64,000 nucleotides of DNA from positions 6,225,501 to 6,289,500 of the forward strand of contig NZ_JAFEJA010000001.1 in the NCBI RefSeq assembly GCF_016919245.1, read 5' to 3'. Under the pieces are notes generated by a model that was not told the origin of the DNA, made no database searches, and worked only from the letters and a program-made list of their open reading frames with translations. The first letter of the stretch is position 1, and each line of letters begins with the position of its first letter. Positions 40,104 to 51,689 of the stretch are shown here, one piece after another. Origin of the DNA: Streptomyces zhihengii. Lineage in GTDB: Bacteria; Actinomycetota; Actinomycetes; Streptomycetales; Streptomycetaceae. Both the position numbers and the translations under genes were made by a program.

Positions 40104-42113
40104 ATGGCCGACCCCTCCAGCTACCGCCCCAAGCCGGGACAGATCCCCGACTCGCCGGGGGTCTACAAGTTCCGGGACGATCACCGCCGGGTGATCTACG
40201 TCGGCAAGGCGAAGAGCCTGCGCCAGCGCCTCGCCAGCTACTTCCAGGACCTGGCGAACCTCCACCCGCGCACCCGCACCATGGTCACCACGGCCGCCTC
40301 CGTGGAGTGGACGGTGGTGTCCACCGAGGTCGAGGCGCTCCAGCTCGAGTACTCATGGATCAAGGAGTTCGACCCGCGGTTCAACGTCAAGTACCGCGAC
40401 GACAAGAGCTACCCCTACCTCGCCGTCACGCTGAACGAGGAATTCCCCCGCGTCCAGGTGATGCGCGGCGCCAAGCGCAAGGGCGTCCGCTACTTCGGGC
40501 CGTACGGGCACGCCTGGGCGATCCGCGAGACGGTCGACCTGATGCTGCGGGTCTTCCCCGTGCGCACCTGCTCCGCGGGCGTGTTCAAGAACCATGTGCA
40601 GCGCGGCCGCCCCTGTCTGCTCGGCTACATCGGCAAGTGCTCCGCGCCCTGCGTGGGCCGGGTCACCCCCGAGGAGCACCGTGAACTGGCCGAGGAGTTC
40701 TGCGACTTCATGGCCGGCCGCACCGGCACCTACATCCGCCGCCTGGAGAAGCAGATGGCCGAGGCGGCCGAGGAGATGGAGTACGAGCGGGCCGCCCGGC
40801 TGCGCGACGACATAGGCGCCCTCAAGCGCGCCCTGGAGAAGAACGCGGTGGTGCTCGCCGACGCCACCGACGCCGATCTCATCGCCCTCGCCGAGGACGA
40901 ACTGGAGGCCGCCGTCCAGATCTTCCACGTCCGCGGCGGCCGGGTGCGCGGCCAGCGCGGCTGGGTCACCGACAAGGTCGAGGCCGTCGACACGGCGGGC
41001 CTGGTCGAGCACGCCCTCCAGCAGCTCTACGGCGAGGAGCGCGGCGACGCCGTGCCCAAGGAGGTCCTCGTCCCGGCGCTGCCCGAGGACGTCGACGCCG
41101 TCTCCGCCTGGCTCGGCGGGCGCCGGGGGGCGAACGTCTCGCTGCGCGTGCCCCAGCGCGGCGACAAGAAGGACCTGATGGAGACGGTGCAGCGCAACGC
41201 GCAGCAGGCCCTGGCCCTCCACAAGACCAAGCGCGCGGGCGATCTGACCACCCGCTCCCGCGCCCTGGAGGAGATCGCCGAGGCCCTCGGCCTGGACTCG
41301 GCGCCGCTGCGCATCGAGTGCTTCGACATCTCCCACTTCCAGGGCGACGACGTGGTGGCGTCCATGGTCGTCTTCGAGGACGGCCTCGCCCGCAAGAGCG
41401 AGTACCGCCGCTTCCAGATCAAGGGGCGGGTCGGGGACACCCAGGTCTGGCACGGCGAGGGCCAGGACGACGTCCGCTCGATGCACGAGGTGATCAGCCG
41501 GCGCTTCCGGCGCTACCTCGCGGAGAAGGACCGCACGGGGGAGTGGATCGGCGAGGACGCGCCCGAGGGCGAGGAGGCCGACGACGGGCGCCCGAAGAAG
41601 TTCGCGTACCCGCCCCAGCTCGTCGTCGTCGACGGCGGCCGCCCGCAGGTCGCGGCCGCCCAGCGGGCCCTGGACGAGCTCGGCATCGACGACGTCGCGG
41701 TCTGCGGCCTGGCCAAGCGCCTGGAGGAGGTCTGGCTGCCCGGCGACGACGACCCGGTCGTGCTGCCGCGCTCCAGCGAGGGCCTGTACCTGCTGCAGCG
41801 GATCCGTGACACCGCGCACGACTTCGCCATCCGCTACCAGCGCTCGAAGCGGACCAAGCGGATCCGCACCAGTCCGCTCGATACGATCCCGGGTCTCGGG
41901 GAGACCCGCAAGCAGGCCCTGATCAAGCATTTCGGCTCGGTCAAGCGCTTGCGGCAGGCGACAATCGAGCAGATCTGCGAGGTCCCGGGCATGGGCCGCA
42001 AGACGGCCGAGTCCGTCGTCGTGGCCCTCGCCGGGGCGGCTCCGGCCGCACCCGCCGTGAACACGGCGACAGGAGAGATCATTGAAGAGAACGACGGGGG
42101 CAGCACGCCATGA
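40104..42113 (+). CDS. uvrC: Excinuclease ABC subunit C
   Basis: A 669-residue UvrC ([20 protein letters not shown]). The GIY-YIG domain at the N terminus ([20 protein letters not shown]) makes the 3' incision. A UVR motif ([19 protein letters not shown]) binds UvrB, the RNase H-like endonuclease domain ([21 protein letters not shown] and VVDGGRPQ) makes the 5' incision, and two HhH motifs ([34 protein letters not shown]) bind DNA. It is the first gene of the uvrC-rapZ-yvcK-whiA operon: its stop overlaps the rapZ start by four bases. Confidence 0.98.
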   Translation: MADPSSYRPKPGQIPDSPGVYKFRDDHRRVIYVGKAKSLRQRLASYFQDLANLHPRTRTMVTTAASVEWTVVSTEVEALQLEYSWIKEFDPRFNVKYRDDKSYPYLAVTLNEEFPRVQVMRGAKRKGVRYFGPYGHAWAIRETVDLMLRVFPVRTCSAGVFKNHVQRGRPCLLGYIGKCSAPCVGRVTPEEHRELAEEFCDFMAGRTGTYIRRLEKQMAEAAEEMEYERAARLRDDIGALKRALEKNAVVLADATDADLIALAEDELEAAVQIFHVRGGRVRGQRGWVTDKVEAVDTAGLVEHALQQLYGEERGDAVPKEVLVPALPEDVDAVSAWLGGRRGANVSLRVPQRGDKKDLMETVQRNAQQALALHKTKRAGDLTTRSRALEEIAEALGLDSAPLRIECFDISHFQGDDVVASMVVFEDGLARKSEYRRFQIKGRVGDTQVWHGEGQDDVRSMHEVISRRFRRYLAEKDRTGEWIGEDAPEGEEADDGRPKKFAYPPQLVVVDGGRPQVAAAQRALDELGIDDVAVCGLAKRLEEVWLPGDDDPVVLPRSSEGLYLLQRIRDTAHDFAIRYQRSKRTKRIRTSPLDTIPGLGETRKQALIKHFGSVKRLRQATIEQICEVPGMGRKTAESVVVALAGAAPAAPAVNTATGEIIEENDGGSTP

Positions 42114-43051
42114 CTGAGCACGACCGAGACGGAGCAGCAGACGTGAGTACGGGCAACGCCCATGAGCCCGCCGACAGCGCAGCGGACGTGGCCATCCCCG
42201 AGCTGGTGATCATCTCGGGCATGTCCGGCGCCGGGCGCAGTACGGCGGCGAAGTGTCTGGAGGACCTCGGCTGGTTCGTCGTCGACAACCTGCCGCCCGC
42301 CCTGATCCCCACCATGGTGGAACTCGGCGCCCGGTCGCAGGGCAACGTCGCCCGCATCGCCGTCGTCGTCGACGTCCGGGGCCGGCGCTTCTTCGACAAC
42401 CTCCGCGAGTCCCTCGCCGACCTCGACGCCAAGCAGGTCACCCGCCGGATCGTCTTCCTGGAGTCGTCCGACGACGCCCTGGTGCGCCGCTTCGAGTCGG
42501 TCCGCCGGCCCCACCCGCTCCAGGGCGACGGCCGGATCGTCGACGGCATCGCCGCCGAGCGCGACCTGCTGCGCGAGCTGCGCGGCGACGCCGACCTGGT
42601 CATCGACACCTCCAGCCTCAACGTCCACGAACTGCGCGCCAAGATGGACGCCCAGTTCGCCGGCGACGAGGAGCCGGAGCTCCGCGCGACGGTGATGTCG
42701 TTCGGCTTCAAGTACGGGCTGCCGGTCGACGCCGACCTCGTCGTCGACATGCGCTTCCTGCCGAACCCGCACTGGGTCCCCGAGCTGCGCCCGTTCACCG
42801 GCCTGAACGAAGAGGTGTCCAACTACGTCTTCAACCAGCCCGGGGCCAAGGAGTTCCTCGACCGGTACACCGAGCTGCTCCAGCTCATCGCGTCGGGCTA
42901 CCGCCGCGAGGGCAAGCGCTACGTGACCGTCGCCGTCGGCTGCACGGGCGGCAAGCACCGCTCGGTGGCCACCTCCGAGAAGCTGGCGGCCCGCCTCTCC
43001 GCCGCCGGCGTCGAGACCGTGGTCGTGCACCGGGACATGGGGCGCGAGTGA
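42110..43051 (+). CDS. rapZ: RapZ-family nucleotide-binding protein (YvcJ type)
   Basis: A 313-residue protein with Walker [11 protein letters not shown] near residue 37, DVRGRRFF, and the conserved C-terminal domain ending with [16 protein letters not shown]. In E. coli RapZ controls GlmZ RNA and so amino-sugar synthesis; in Gram-positives YvcJ binds and hydrolyses GTP/ATP. Walker A has arginine in place of the lysine found in many P-loops (GAGRS instead of GAGKS), as is usual in many RapZ proteins. An N-terminal extension of about 28 residues is specific to this group. The order uvrC-rapZ-yvcK-whiA is conserved in Actinobacteria. Confidence 0.95.
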   Translation: MTEHDRDGAADVSTGNAHEPADSAADVAIPELVIISGMSGAGRSTAAKCLEDLGWFVVDNLPPALIPTMVELGARSQGNVARIAVVVDVRGRRFFDNLRESLADLDAKQVTRRIVFLESSDDALVRRFESVRRPHPLQGDGRIVDGIAAERDLLRELRGDADLVIDTSSLNVHELRAKMDAQFAGDEEPELRATVMSFGFKYGLPVDADLVVDMRFLPNPHWVPELRPFTGLNEEVSNYVFNQPGAKEFLDRYTELLQLIASGYRREGKRYVTVAVGCTGGKHRSVATSEKLAARLSAAGVETVVVHRDMGRE

Positions 43052-44082
43052 CCGGACGCACCCTCCGGCTGCGACGGCTGCGCAGGACCACGCGCACGCC
43101 GGCGGCCCGGAAGCGCGGCGCGCAGCCCAAGGTCGTCGCCCTCGGCGGCGGCATGGGCCTGTCCGCGTCGCTCGCGGCCCTGCGCCGCATCACCGGCGAC
43201 CTGACCGCGGTCGTCACGGTCGCCGACGACGGGGGATCCAGCGGCCGGCTCCGGGAGGAGCTCGGCGTGCTGCCGCCCGGCGACCTGCGCAAGGCGCTCG
43301 CGGCGCTGTGCGGCGATGACGACTGGGGCCAGACCTGGGCCCGCGTCATCCAGCACCGCTTCCAGTCCCAGGGCGACCTCCACGAGCACGCGGTCGGCAA
43401 TCTGCTGATCGTCGCCCTGTGGGAGCAGCTCGGCGACCACGTCCAGGCCCTGGACCTGGTCGGCAGGCTGCTCGGCGCCCAGGGCCGGGTGTTGCCGATG
43501 TCCGCGGTGCCGCTGGAGCTCCAGGCGCTGGTCCGGGGCCACGACCCGGCCCGTCCGGACGACGTCGACACCGTGCGCGGCCAGGCCACCGTGGCGCTCA
43601 CGCCCGGCGAGGTGCAGTCCGTCCACCTCGTGCCGCACGACCCGCCCGCCGTCCCGGAGGCCGTCGAGGCCGTGCTGGACGCCGACTGGGTGGTTCTCGG
43701 GCCCGGATCCTGGTTCTCCTCGGTGATTCCGCACCTCCTGGTGCCGGAGCTGCTGGACGCGCTGGTGGAGACGAGGGCGCGCCGGGTCCTCTCCCTCAAC
43801 CTCGCCCCGCAGCCCGGCGAAACAGATGGCTTCTCACCGCAGCGTCATTTGGAGGTTTTGGGACGACACGCGCCTAAACTCGCCCTGGACGTGGTGCTGG
43901 CCGACGAGGCCGCAGTGCCCGACCGCGAGTCCCTCGACGACGCCGCCAAGCGGCTCGGAGCCGCGGTCGAGCTGGCTCCGGTGGCCTCTCCCGACGGTGT
44001 TCCGAAGCACGACCCGGAGCTGTTGGCCGCCGCGTACGACCGTATTTTTCGGATGCATGGAAGGATCGGCCCATGGCGATGA
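43048..44082 (+). CDS. yvcK: Gluconeogenesis factor YvcK-type protein (2-phospho-L-lactate transferase fold)
   Basis: The GTG overlaps the rapZ stop (GTGA). 344 residues: a basic N-terminal extension, then [19 protein letters not shown] (nucleotide-binding loop), [36 protein letters not shown] and [17 protein letters not shown]. The CofD/YvcK family binds UDP-sugars. YvcK/CuvA is needed for cell-wall homeostasis and growth on gluconeogenic carbon sources in Gram-positives. It overlaps whiA by ten bases, so expression of the four genes is coupled. Confidence 0.95.
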   Translation: MTGRTLRLRRLRRTTRTPAARKRGAQPKVVALGGGMGLSASLAALRRITGDLTAVVTVADDGGSSGRLREELGVLPPGDLRKALAALCGDDDWGQTWARVIQHRFQSQGDLHEHAVGNLLIVALWEQLGDHVQALDLVGRLLGAQGRVLPMSAVPLELQALVRGHDPARPDDVDTVRGQATVALTPGEVQSVHLVPHDPPAVPEAVEAVLDADWVVLGPGSWFSSVIPHLLVPELLDALVETRARRVLSLNLAPQPGETDGFSPQRHLEVLGRHAPKLALDVVLADEAAVPDRESLDDAAKRLGAAVELAPVASPDGVPKHDPELLAAAYDRIFRMHGRIGPWR

Positions 44083-45062
44083 CGGCAGCGGTGAAGGACG
44101 AGATCTCCCGGCTCCCCGTCACCCGGACCTGCTGCAGAAAGGCGGAGGTCTCGGCGATCCTGCGGTTCGCGGGCGGCCTGCACCTGGTCAGCGGACGCAT
44201 CGTGATCGAGGCCGAGCTGGACACGGGCATCGCCGCGCGCCGTCTGAAGCGGGACATCCTGGAGATCTTCGGCCACAGCTCGGAGCTGATGGTGATGGCA
44301 CCGGGCGGTCTGCGCCGCGGGTCGCGCTTCGTCGTCCGGGTGGTCGCCGGCGGTGACCAGCTCGCCCGGCAGACCGGTCTCGTCGACGGCCGGGGCCGGC
44401 CGATCCGCGGCCTGCCGCCGCAGGTCGTCTCCGGCGCCACCTGCGACGCGGAGGCCGCCTGGCGCGGCGCGTTCCTGGCGCACGGCTCCCTCACCGAGCC
44501 CGGCCGGTCCTCCTCGCTGGAGGTCACCTGCCCCGGCCCGGAGGCCGCGCTGGCGCTGGTCGGCGCGGCCCGCAGGCTGTCCATCGCCGCCAAGGCCCGT
44601 GAGGTCCGCGGCGTCGACCGGGTGGTCGTCCGCGACGGGGACGCGATCGGCGCGCTGCTGACCAGGCTCGGGGCGCACGAGTCGGTGCTGGCCTGGGAGG
44701 AGCGGCGGATGCGCCGCGAGGTCCGCGCCACCGCCAACCGGCTGGCCAACTTCGACGACGCGAACCTGCGCCGCAGCGCCCGTGCCGCGGTCGCCGCGGG
44801 TGCCCGGGTGCAGCGCGCCCTGGAGATCCTCGGCGAGGAGGTCCCCGAGCACCTCGCCGCCGCGGGACGGCTGCGCATGGAGCACAAGCAGGCGTCCCTG
44901 GAGGAGCTCGGCGCGCTCGCGGACCCGCCGCTGACCAAGGACGCGGTGGCCGGCCGGATCCGCCGTCTGCTGGCCATGGCCGACAAGCGCGCCCAGGATC
45001 TGGGCATTCCCGGGACGGAGTCCAATCTGACCGAGGAGATGGCCGACGGCCTCGTCGGCTGA
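44073..45062 (+). CDS. whiA: Sporulation transcription regulator WhiA
   Basis: A 329-residue WhiA ([21 protein letters not shown]). The N-terminal two thirds form a LAGLIDADG homing-endonuclease-like fold that has lost nuclease activity ([36 protein letters not shown]), and the C-terminal helix-turn-helix ([31 protein letters not shown]) binds DNA. With WhiB it controls the switch from aerial growth to sporulation septation in Streptomyces, activating ftsZ and ftsW among others. Its presence strongly supports an actinobacterial spore-former or close relative. Confidence 0.98.
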   Translation: MAMTAAVKDEISRLPVTRTCCRKAEVSAILRFAGGLHLVSGRIVIEAELDTGIAARRLKRDILEIFGHSSELMVMAPGGLRRGSRFVVRVVAGGDQLARQTGLVDGRGRPIRGLPPQVVSGATCDAEAAWRGAFLAHGSLTEPGRSSSLEVTCPGPEAALALVGAARRLSIAAKAREVRGVDRVVVRDGDAIGALLTRLGAHESVLAWEERRMRREVRATANRLANFDDANLRRSARAAVAAGARVQRALEILGEEVPEHLAAAGRLRMEHKQASLEELGALADPPLTKDAVAGRIRRLLAMADKRAQDLGIPGTESNLTEEMADGLVG

Positions 45063-45096
45063 CGGCCCTCGGCCGCGTCCCGCGTCAACCGCCCTG

Positions 45097-45126
45097 CTGC
45101 CGACGCCCTTTCGGGTGTCGGCAGCG
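45097..45126 (+). terminator. Terminator of the uvrC-whiA operon
   Basis: A 13-bp stem, GCTGCCGACgCCC (45097-45109) with 45114-45126, including one G-T pair, and a short TTTC-type loop. A promoter region for gap follows (about 45130-45327). Confidence 0.75.
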
Positions 45127-45312
45127 GTGTGTCCGGGGCCCGGCGCCCGCGCGCGGCCGTCGGCGGGCGGCGTTCCTTACTGGCCAGTACGCGACGCCGC
45201 AAGACATACGGGCTGTTCCTGATGTCACTCGGCAGCCTCCGGAGAGGTAGGGTCGGAGGCGGTCGGGGACATCCCTATAAAACTCGCCGGCGTCGAAAAC
45301 CGGCGTACCTAA

Positions 45313-46335
<1,023 letters not shown>

Positions 46336-46386
46336 CCAGCGGCAGGGTCTGATTCCGATCCTGCACGAGAGCACCAAGACGTGAGT

Positions 46387-46430
46387 GGCAGGGCCCGGAC
46401 GGCGCAACGCGGCGCCGGTCGGGCCCTGCC
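46387..46430 (+). terminator. Hairpin between gap and pgk
   Basis: GGCAGGGCCCG (46387-46397) pairs with CGGGCCCTGCC (46420-46430). It can end or attenuate gap transcripts before pgk. Confidence 0.7.
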
Positions 46431-46462
46431 GCGTGTGCAGCCTTCCGAGGAGCCGTAGAACC

Positions 46463-47674
46463 ATGAAGACCATCGACCAGATGCTGGCCGAGGGGGTCGC
46501 GGGCAAGCGGGTGTTCGTCCGCGCCGACCTCAACGTGCCGCTCGACGGCACGACCATCACCGACGACGGCCGTATCCGCGCCGTGCAGCCCACCGTCGCG
46601 CGCCTGGCCGAGGCCGGCGCCCGTGTGGTGGTCGCCTCGCACCTGGGCCGCCCGAAGGGCGCCCCGGACCCCGCCTTCTCCCTCGCCCCCGCCGCCGCGC
46701 GGCTCGGCGAACTGCTGGGCACCGACGTCGCCTTCGCCACCGACACGGTGGGCGAGTCGGCGCGGGGCGTCGTCGACGCACTGGCCGACGGGCAGGTCGC
46801 CGTCCTGGAGAACCTGCGCTTCAACCCGGGCGAGACCGCCAAGGACGACGCCGAGCGCGGCGCCTTCGCCGACGCGCTGGCGGGCCTCGCCGACCTCTAC
46901 GTCGGCGACGGCTTCGGTGCCGTGCACCGCAAGCACGCCTCCGTCTACGACCTCCCCGCCAGGCTGCCGCACGCGGCCGGCCTGCTGATCGCGACCGAGG
47001 TCGGGGTCCTCAGGAAGCTCACCGAGGACGTCCGGCGCCCGTACGCCGTCGTGCTCGGCGGCTCCAAGGTCTCCGACAAGCTCGGCGTGATCGACCACCT
47101 CCTGGAGAAGGCCGACCGGATCCTCGTCGGCGGCGGCATGGTGTTCACCTTCCTCAAGGCCCAGGGCCACGAGGTCGGCTCCTCGCTGCTCCAGGAGGAC
47201 CAGATCCCCGTGGTCCAGGAGTACCTGAAGCGGGCCGAGGCGCTCGGCGTGGAGTTCGTGCTCCCCGTCGACGTGCGGGTCGCCGAGCGGTTCCCGGACC
47301 TGAAGACCAAGGCGCCCTCCGACCCGGAGACCGTCGCCGCGGACGCCATGCCCGCCGGCCGGATGGGCCTCGACATCGGTCCCCGGACCAGCGAGCTCTA
47401 CGCCGCGAAGCTCGCCGACGCGGGCACCGTCTTCTGGAACGGCCCGATGGGTGTCTTCGAGCACCCCGACTACGCGGAGGGCACCGCCGCCGTCGCGCAG
47501 GCGCTCATCGACTCCCCGGCGTTCACCGTGGTCGGCGGCGGGGACTCGGCCGCCGCCGTGCGGATCCTGGGCTTCGACGAGAATGCGTTCGGACACATTT
47601 CGACCGGCGGCGGCGCGAGCCTCGAATACCTCGAGGGCAAGACGCTCCCCGGCCTCGCCGCACTGGAGGACTGA
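46463..47674 (+). CDS. pgk: Phosphoglycerate kinase
   Basis: A 403-residue enzyme ([20 protein letters not shown]). Substrate site [10 protein letters not shown] and the basic patch ASHLGRPKG bind 3-phosphoglycerate. [18 protein letters not shown] and the C-terminal GGGDSAAAV bind ATP, with [10 protein letters not shown] in the hinge region. It transfers phosphate from 1,3-bisphosphoglycerate to ADP. The next gene tpiA starts 7 nt after its stop, so pgk-tpiA form an operon. Confidence 0.98.
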   Translation: MKTIDQMLAEGVAGKRVFVRADLNVPLDGTTITDDGRIRAVQPTVARLAEAGARVVVASHLGRPKGAPDPAFSLAPAAARLGELLGTDVAFATDTVGESARGVVDALADGQVAVLENLRFNPGETAKDDAERGAFADALAGLADLYVGDGFGAVHRKHASVYDLPARLPHAAGLLIATEVGVLRKLTEDVRRPYAVVLGGSKVSDKLGVIDHLLEKADRILVGGGMVFTFLKAQGHEVGSSLLQEDQIPVVQEYLKRAEALGVEFVLPVDVRVAERFPDLKTKAPSDPETVAADAMPAGRMGLDIGPRTSELYAAKLADAGTVFWNGPMGVFEHPDYAEGTAAVAQALIDSPAFTVVGGGDSAAAVRILGFDENAFGHISTGGGASLEYLEGKTLPGLAALED

Positions 47675-47680
47675 CCCTCG

Positions 47681-48469
47681 ATGACTGCTGTTGACAACGG
47701 CCGCACCCCGCTGATGGCGGGCAACTGGAAGATGAACCTCAACCACCTCGAGGCCATCGCCCACACCCAGAAGCTCGCCTTCGCCCTCTCGGAGAAGGAC
47801 TTCGCGGCCGTCGAGGTCGCCGTGCTTCCCCCCTTCACCGACCTGCGCTCCGTCCAGACCCTGATCGAGGGCGACAAGCTCGCCATCAGGTTCGGCGCCC
47901 AGGACATCTCCGCGCACGACTCCGGCGCCTACACCGGTGAGATCTCCGGCTCGATGCTGGCCAAGCTGAAGTGCGCCTACGTCGCCGTGGGCCACTCCGA
48001 GCGCCGTCAGTACCACGCGGAGACCGACGAGATCTGCAACGCCAAGGTGAAGGCCGCCTTCAAGCACGGCATCACGCCGATCCTGTGCGTCGGCGAGGGC
48101 CTGGAGATCCGCAAGGCGGGCGACCAGGTCGCGTACACCCTGGCGCAGCTCGACGGCGGGCTGAAGGACGTCCCGGCCGAGCAGGCCGGGACGATCGTCA
48201 TCGCCTACGAGCCGGTCTGGGCCATCGGCACCGGCGAGGTCGCCACCCCCGAGGACGCCCAGGAGGTCTGCGGCGCGATCCGCGGGCGTCTCGCCGAGCT
48301 GTACTCGCAGGAACTGGCCGACAAGGTCCGCATCCAGTACGGCGGCTCGGTCAAGGCCGGCAACGTCGCCGCGATCATGGCCCAGCCGGACGTCGACGGA
48401 GCCCTGGTGGGCGGCGCCGCGCTGGACGCCGACGAGTTCGTGAAGATCGTCCGCTTCCGCGACCAGTGA
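47681..48469 (+). CDS. tpiA: Triose-phosphate isomerase
   Basis: A 262-residue TIM barrel ([19 protein letters not shown]). The catalytic lysine is in GNWKMN, the histidine in VGHSERR, the glutamate in [14 protein letters not shown] (with flexible loop 6), and the phosphate loop in YGGSVKAGN. It interconverts dihydroxyacetone phosphate and glyceraldehyde 3-phosphate. It is translated together with pgk. secG begins about 160 nt downstream. Confidence 0.98.
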   Translation: MTAVDNGRTPLMAGNWKMNLNHLEAIAHTQKLAFALSEKDFAAVEVAVLPPFTDLRSVQTLIEGDKLAIRFGAQDISAHDSGAYTGEISGSMLAKLKCAYVAVGHSERRQYHAETDEICNAKVKAAFKHGITPILCVGEGLEIRKAGDQVAYTLAQLDGGLKDVPAEQAGTIVIAYEPVWAIGTGEVATPEDAQEVCGAIRGRLAELYSQELADKVRIQYGGSVKAGNVAAIMAQPDVDGALVGGAALDADEFVKIVRFRDQ

Positions 48470-48629
48470 GTATGCGGTAGCGCCGATCCGGCGTACCCTT
48501 GCGGGGGCCGAGGCTCACGTGTGCTGTGCGGTTTCACCCGCACGGCGGGCCCCGGTCCCCGCTTTTCCTTGCATTTCGTTGCTTTTCCTTCATTACCGTC
48601 CTGATCAGTCCGAGGAAGTTGGTCCAGCC

Positions 48630-48866
48630 GTGGTTATGGGGTTCTCGATCGCCCTGATCGTCTTCAGTCTGCTGCTGATGCTGCTGGTGCTGATGCACAA
48701 GGGAAAGGGCGGCGGCCTCTCCGACATGTTCGGCGGTGGCATGCAGTCCTCCGTCGGCGGTTCCTCGGTGGCCGAGCGCAACCTCGACCGCATCACCATC
48801 GTGGTCGGTCTGCTCTGGTTCGCGTGCATTGTCGTACTGGGTCTGCTGATGAAGCTGGACAGCTGA
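48630..48866 (+). CDS. secG: Preprotein translocase subunit SecG
   Basis: A 78-residue protein with two membrane helices (GFSIALIVFSLLLMLLVLMHKGKG and RITIVVGLLWFACIVVLGLLMKL) joined by a Gly/Met/Ser-rich loop (LSDMFGGGMQSSVGGSSVAERNLD), which is the family hallmark. SecG supports SecYE and SecA during protein export. GTG at 48630 is taken as start, with GAGGAAG upstream; an ATG (MGFSIAL) lies six bases further. The gene order gap-pgk-tpiA-secG is common in Gram-positives. Confidence 0.95.
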   Translation: MVMGFSIALIVFSLLLMLLVLMHKGKGGGLSDMFGGGMQSSVGGSSVAERNLDRITIVVGLLWFACIVVLGLLMKLDS

Positions 48867-49001
48867 GCGGACTCCTGGCCGTACCGCGCCGGGCTGTAAC
48901 TCCAATCACTGGACGCGCGTTGGGCCTTACGTAGACTGGGGCACTCGCGGCGCAGCCGCTGTGAAACGCTGTGCAGCACCATCACGCAGGGAGTTACGAC
49001 C

Positions 49002-49337
49002 GTGGCAAGTGGCAACGCGATCCGGGGAAGCCGGGTCGGAGCGGGGCCGATGGGCGAGGCAGAGCGAGGCGAGTCCGCCCCGCGCCTCCGCATCTCCTTC
49101 TGGTGCTCGAACGGGCACGAGACGCAGCCGAGCTTCGCCAGTGACGCACAGGTCCCCGACACCTGGGACTGCCCGCGATGCGGGTTCCCGGCCGGACAGG
49201 ACCGGGACAACCCGCCGGACCCGCCGCGCACCGAGCCGTACAAGACGCACCTGGCGTACGTACGGGAGCGGCGCAGCGACGCGGACGGCGAGGCGATCCT
49301 CGCCGAGGCGCTCGCCAAACTGCGGGGCGAGATCTAG
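49002..49337 (+). CDS. RbpA-family RNA polymerase-binding protein (paralogue, RbpB type)
   Basis: A 111-residue protein with GTG start (VASGNAIRGSRVGAGPMGEAE). It has the RbpA layout: a flexible N-terminal tail, a zinc-binding core with FWCSNGHETQPSFA and WDCPRCGFPAG (Cys/His ligands), a basic linker (GQDRDNPPDPPRTEPYKTH) and a C-terminal helix that binds sigma region 2 (YVRERRSDADGEAILAEALAKLRG). RbpA stabilises the RNA polymerase holoenzyme with HrdB. Sequence differs from the classic RbpA, and this genomic position downstream of secG fits the paralogue. A terminator hairpin follows. Confidence 0.9.
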   Translation: MASGNAIRGSRVGAGPMGEAERGESAPRLRISFWCSNGHETQPSFASDAQVPDTWDCPRCGFPAGQDRDNPPDPPRTEPYKTHLAYVRERRSDADGEAILAEALAKLRGEI

Positions 49338-49345
49338 ACACAGAG

Positions 49346-49378
49346 GTCCGGCCGGGCACCGAGAGGTGCCGGCCGGAC
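49346..49378 (+). terminator. Terminator of the RbpA-like gene, followed by direct repeats
   Basis: GTCCGGCCGG-g-CACC pairs with GGTG-c-CGGCCGGAC (49346-49378), then a T-rich tail. Three copies of a CTTTTCGGAC/CTTTCGGACGTGCCC-like repeat follow to 49437. Confidence 0.78.
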
Positions 49379-49522
49379 TTTTCCTTTCGGACACGTTCCG
49401 TCCTTTCGGACGTGCCCGTCTTTTCGGACGTGCCCGCGGCGCTGCCGCCTCACCGGCCCTCCTGATCAATTAGGTTGGAGGCGCAGCGGGGCATGCACGC
49501 ACGTACGAGAAGAAGTGGGCTG

Positions 49523-51184
49523 ATGTCCGAGATGAACGCAGAACGTCCTACGAGGCTCGACCAGATGTCGCAATGGGCCGCTCTGGGCAAGCACCGCGAG
49601 CAGTTGGGCGGGACCCATCTGCGCGAGCTGTTCGAGGCGGACCCGCGGCGCGGCGGCGCATACGTCCTGCGGGTCGGCGATCTGTACCTGGACTACTCCA
49701 AGCACCTGGTGACGGACGAGACGCTGGCCCTGCTGCGCGACCTCGCGGGCGCGACCGGCGTCGCCGCCCTGCGCGACGCGATGTTCCGCGGCGAGAAGAT
49801 CAACACCACCGAGGACCGGGCCGTCCTCCACACCGCGCTGCGCGCCCCGCGCGACGCGGTGATCGAGGTCGACGGCGAGAACGTCGTCCCCGCGGTCCAC
49901 GCCGTGCTCGACAGGATGGCGGCCTTCTCGGAGCGGATCCGCTCGGGCGAGTGGACCGGTCACACCGGCCGCCGCATCCGCAACGTCGTCAACATCGGTA
50001 TCGGCGGCTCCGACCTCGGGCCGGCCATGGCTTACGAGGTGCTGCGCTCCTACACCGACCGGGAACTGACGTTCCGGTTCGTCTCCAACGTGGACGGCGC
50101 CGATCTGCACGAGGCCGTCCGCGACCTCGACCCGGCCGAGACGCTGTTCATCGTCGCCTCGAAGACGTTCACCACGATCGAGACGATCACCAACGCCACC
50201 TCCGCCCGCCAGTGGCTGCTCGGCGGGCTGGACGCCGGTCCCGAGGCCGTGGCCAAGCACTTCGTGGCCCTGTCGACCAACGCGGAGAAGGTCTCCGGCT
50301 TCGGCATCGACACGGCCAACATGTTCGAGTTCTGGGACTGGGTCGGCGGCCGCTACTCCTACGACTCCGCCATCGGCCTCTCGCTGATGATCGCCATCGG
50401 CCCGGAGCGGTTCCGGGAGATGCTCGACGGCTTCCACCTCGTCGACGAGCACTTCCGCACCGCCCCCGCGGAGGAGAACGCGCCGCTGCTGATGGGTCTG
50501 CTGGGCGTCTGGTACGGGGCGTTCTTCGACGCGCAGTCGCACGCCGTGCTGCCCTACTCCCACTACCTGTCCAAGTTCACCGCCTACCTCCAGCAGCTCG
50601 ACATGGAGTCCAACGGCAAGTCGGTGGACCGCGACGGAAACCCCGTCAGCTGGCAGACCGGCCCCGTGGTCTGGGGCACCCCCGGCACCAACGGGCAGCA
50701 CGCCTACTACCAGTTGATCCACCAGGGCACGAAGGTCATCCCGGCCGACTTCATCGGCTTCGCCCGGCCCGTGCCCGGGCTGCTCGACTCCCTGGTGCCC
50801 CAGCACGACTTGCTGATGGCGAACTTCTTCGCCCAGACCCAGGCCCTCGCCTTCGGCAAGACGCCCGAGGAGGTCCGCGCCGAGGGCGTGCCCGAGGAGC
50901 TGGTCGCGCACAAGACCTTCCGCGGCAACCACCCGACCACGACGATCCTCGCCGAGGACCTGACCCCGTCGGTGCTCGGCCAGTTGATCGCCCTGTACGA
51001 GCACAAGGTCTTCGTCCAGGGCGCGATCTGGAACATCGACTCCTTCGACCAGTGGGGCGTCGAACTGGGCAAGGTCCTCGCCAAGCGGATCGAGCCCGTG
51101 CTCACCGGCCAGGAGGGCGGGGAGCGGCTCGACAGCTCGACCGCGACCCTGGCGGCCGCGTACCGCGCACTGCGCGGGAGGTGA
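49523..51184 (+). CDS. pgi: Glucose-6-phosphate isomerase
   Basis: A 553-residue enzyme, start chosen at [18 protein letters not shown] with AGAAG 7 nt upstream; an ATG nine bases later is possible. Phosphosugar-binding segments are [39 protein letters not shown], and the signature [14 protein letters not shown]. The catalytic glutamate is in [15 protein letters not shown] and its histidine partner in the same region. It interconverts glucose 6-phosphate and fructose 6-phosphate, linking glycolysis with the pentose phosphate operon encoded a few kb away. Confidence 0.97.
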   Translation: MSEMNAERPTRLDQMSQWAALGKHREQLGGTHLRELFEADPRRGGAYVLRVGDLYLDYSKHLVTDETLALLRDLAGATGVAALRDAMFRGEKINTTEDRAVLHTALRAPRDAVIEVDGENVVPAVHAVLDRMAAFSERIRSGEWTGHTGRRIRNVVNIGIGGSDLGPAMAYEVLRSYTDRELTFRFVSNVDGADLHEAVRDLDPAETLFIVASKTFTTIETITNATSARQWLLGGLDAGPEAVAKHFVALSTNAEKVSGFGIDTANMFEFWDWVGGRYSYDSAIGLSLMIAIGPERFREMLDGFHLVDEHFRTAPAEENAPLLMGLLGVWYGAFFDAQSHAVLPYSHYLSKFTAYLQQLDMESNGKSVDRDGNPVSWQTGPVVWGTPGTNGQHAYYQLIHQGTKVIPADFIGFARPVPGLLDSLVPQHDLLMANFFAQTQALAFGKTPEEVRAEGVPEELVAHKTFRGNHPTTTILAEDLTPSVLGQLIALYEHKVFVQGAIWNIDSFDQWGVELGKVLAKRIEPVLTGQEGGERLDSSTATLAAAYRALRGR

Positions 51185-51188
51185 CCCG

Positions 51189-51689
51189 GTGAGGGGGGAG
51201 GACGTGGTGCGGCTGCGGCCGCCCGCCAACCGGCTGAACGAGCGCGCCGTCCTGTGGTGGCGCGTCCGGTGCCTGCTGACGACCGCCGTGCCGGTGGGCG
51301 TCCTGGCGATCCTGGGGGCGTTCATCGAGCCCGCGCGGGCCTGGCTGTGGGGACCGGCCGCGGTACTCGCCGCGGCCGGGCTGGCCGGCACCGCGTTCCT
51401 CCCCTCGTGGTGGTACCGGGTGCACCGCTGGGAGGTCACCGACGAGGCGGTGTACGTCCGCACCGGGGCGCTGTGGCAGGAGTGGCGGATCGGGCCCATG
51501 TCCCGGATCCAGACGGTCGACACCGTCCGGGGGCCGCTGGAGCAGGCGTTCCGGCTGGCGACCGTCACCGTCACGACGGCCTCGGCCAAGGGCGAGATCC
51601 GCATCCAGGGCCTGGACCACGAACTGGCCGCGGACCTCGCCGAACGGCTCACCCGCATCACCCGGGCGACGCCCGGGGACGCGACATGA
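51189..51689 (+). CDS. PH-domain (bPH2/YdbS-like) membrane protein
   Basis: A 166-residue protein with two membrane helices (LLTTAVPVGVLAILGAFI and WGPAAVLAAAGLAGTAFL) followed by a bacterial PH domain (YRVHRWEVTDEAVYVRTGALWQEWRIGPMSRIQTVDTVRGPLEQAFRLATVTVTTA), which is the typical YdbS layout. GTG at 51189 has GGGAGG 7 nt before it; GTG at 51204 or 51207 are alternatives after GGGGAGG. It overlaps the next gene (ATGA), which encodes the longer YdbT-like partner. The pair probably forms a membrane complex; its function is unknown, although B. subtilis YdbS/YdbT influence bacteriocin resistance. Confidence 0.85.
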   Translation: MRGEDVVRLRPPANRLNERAVLWWRVRCLLTTAVPVGVLAILGAFIEPARAWLWGPAAVLAAAGLAGTAFLPSWWYRVHRWEVTDEAVYVRTGALWQEWRIGPMSRIQTVDTVRGPLEQAFRLATVTVTTASAKGEIRIQGLDHELAADLAERLTRITRATPGDAT

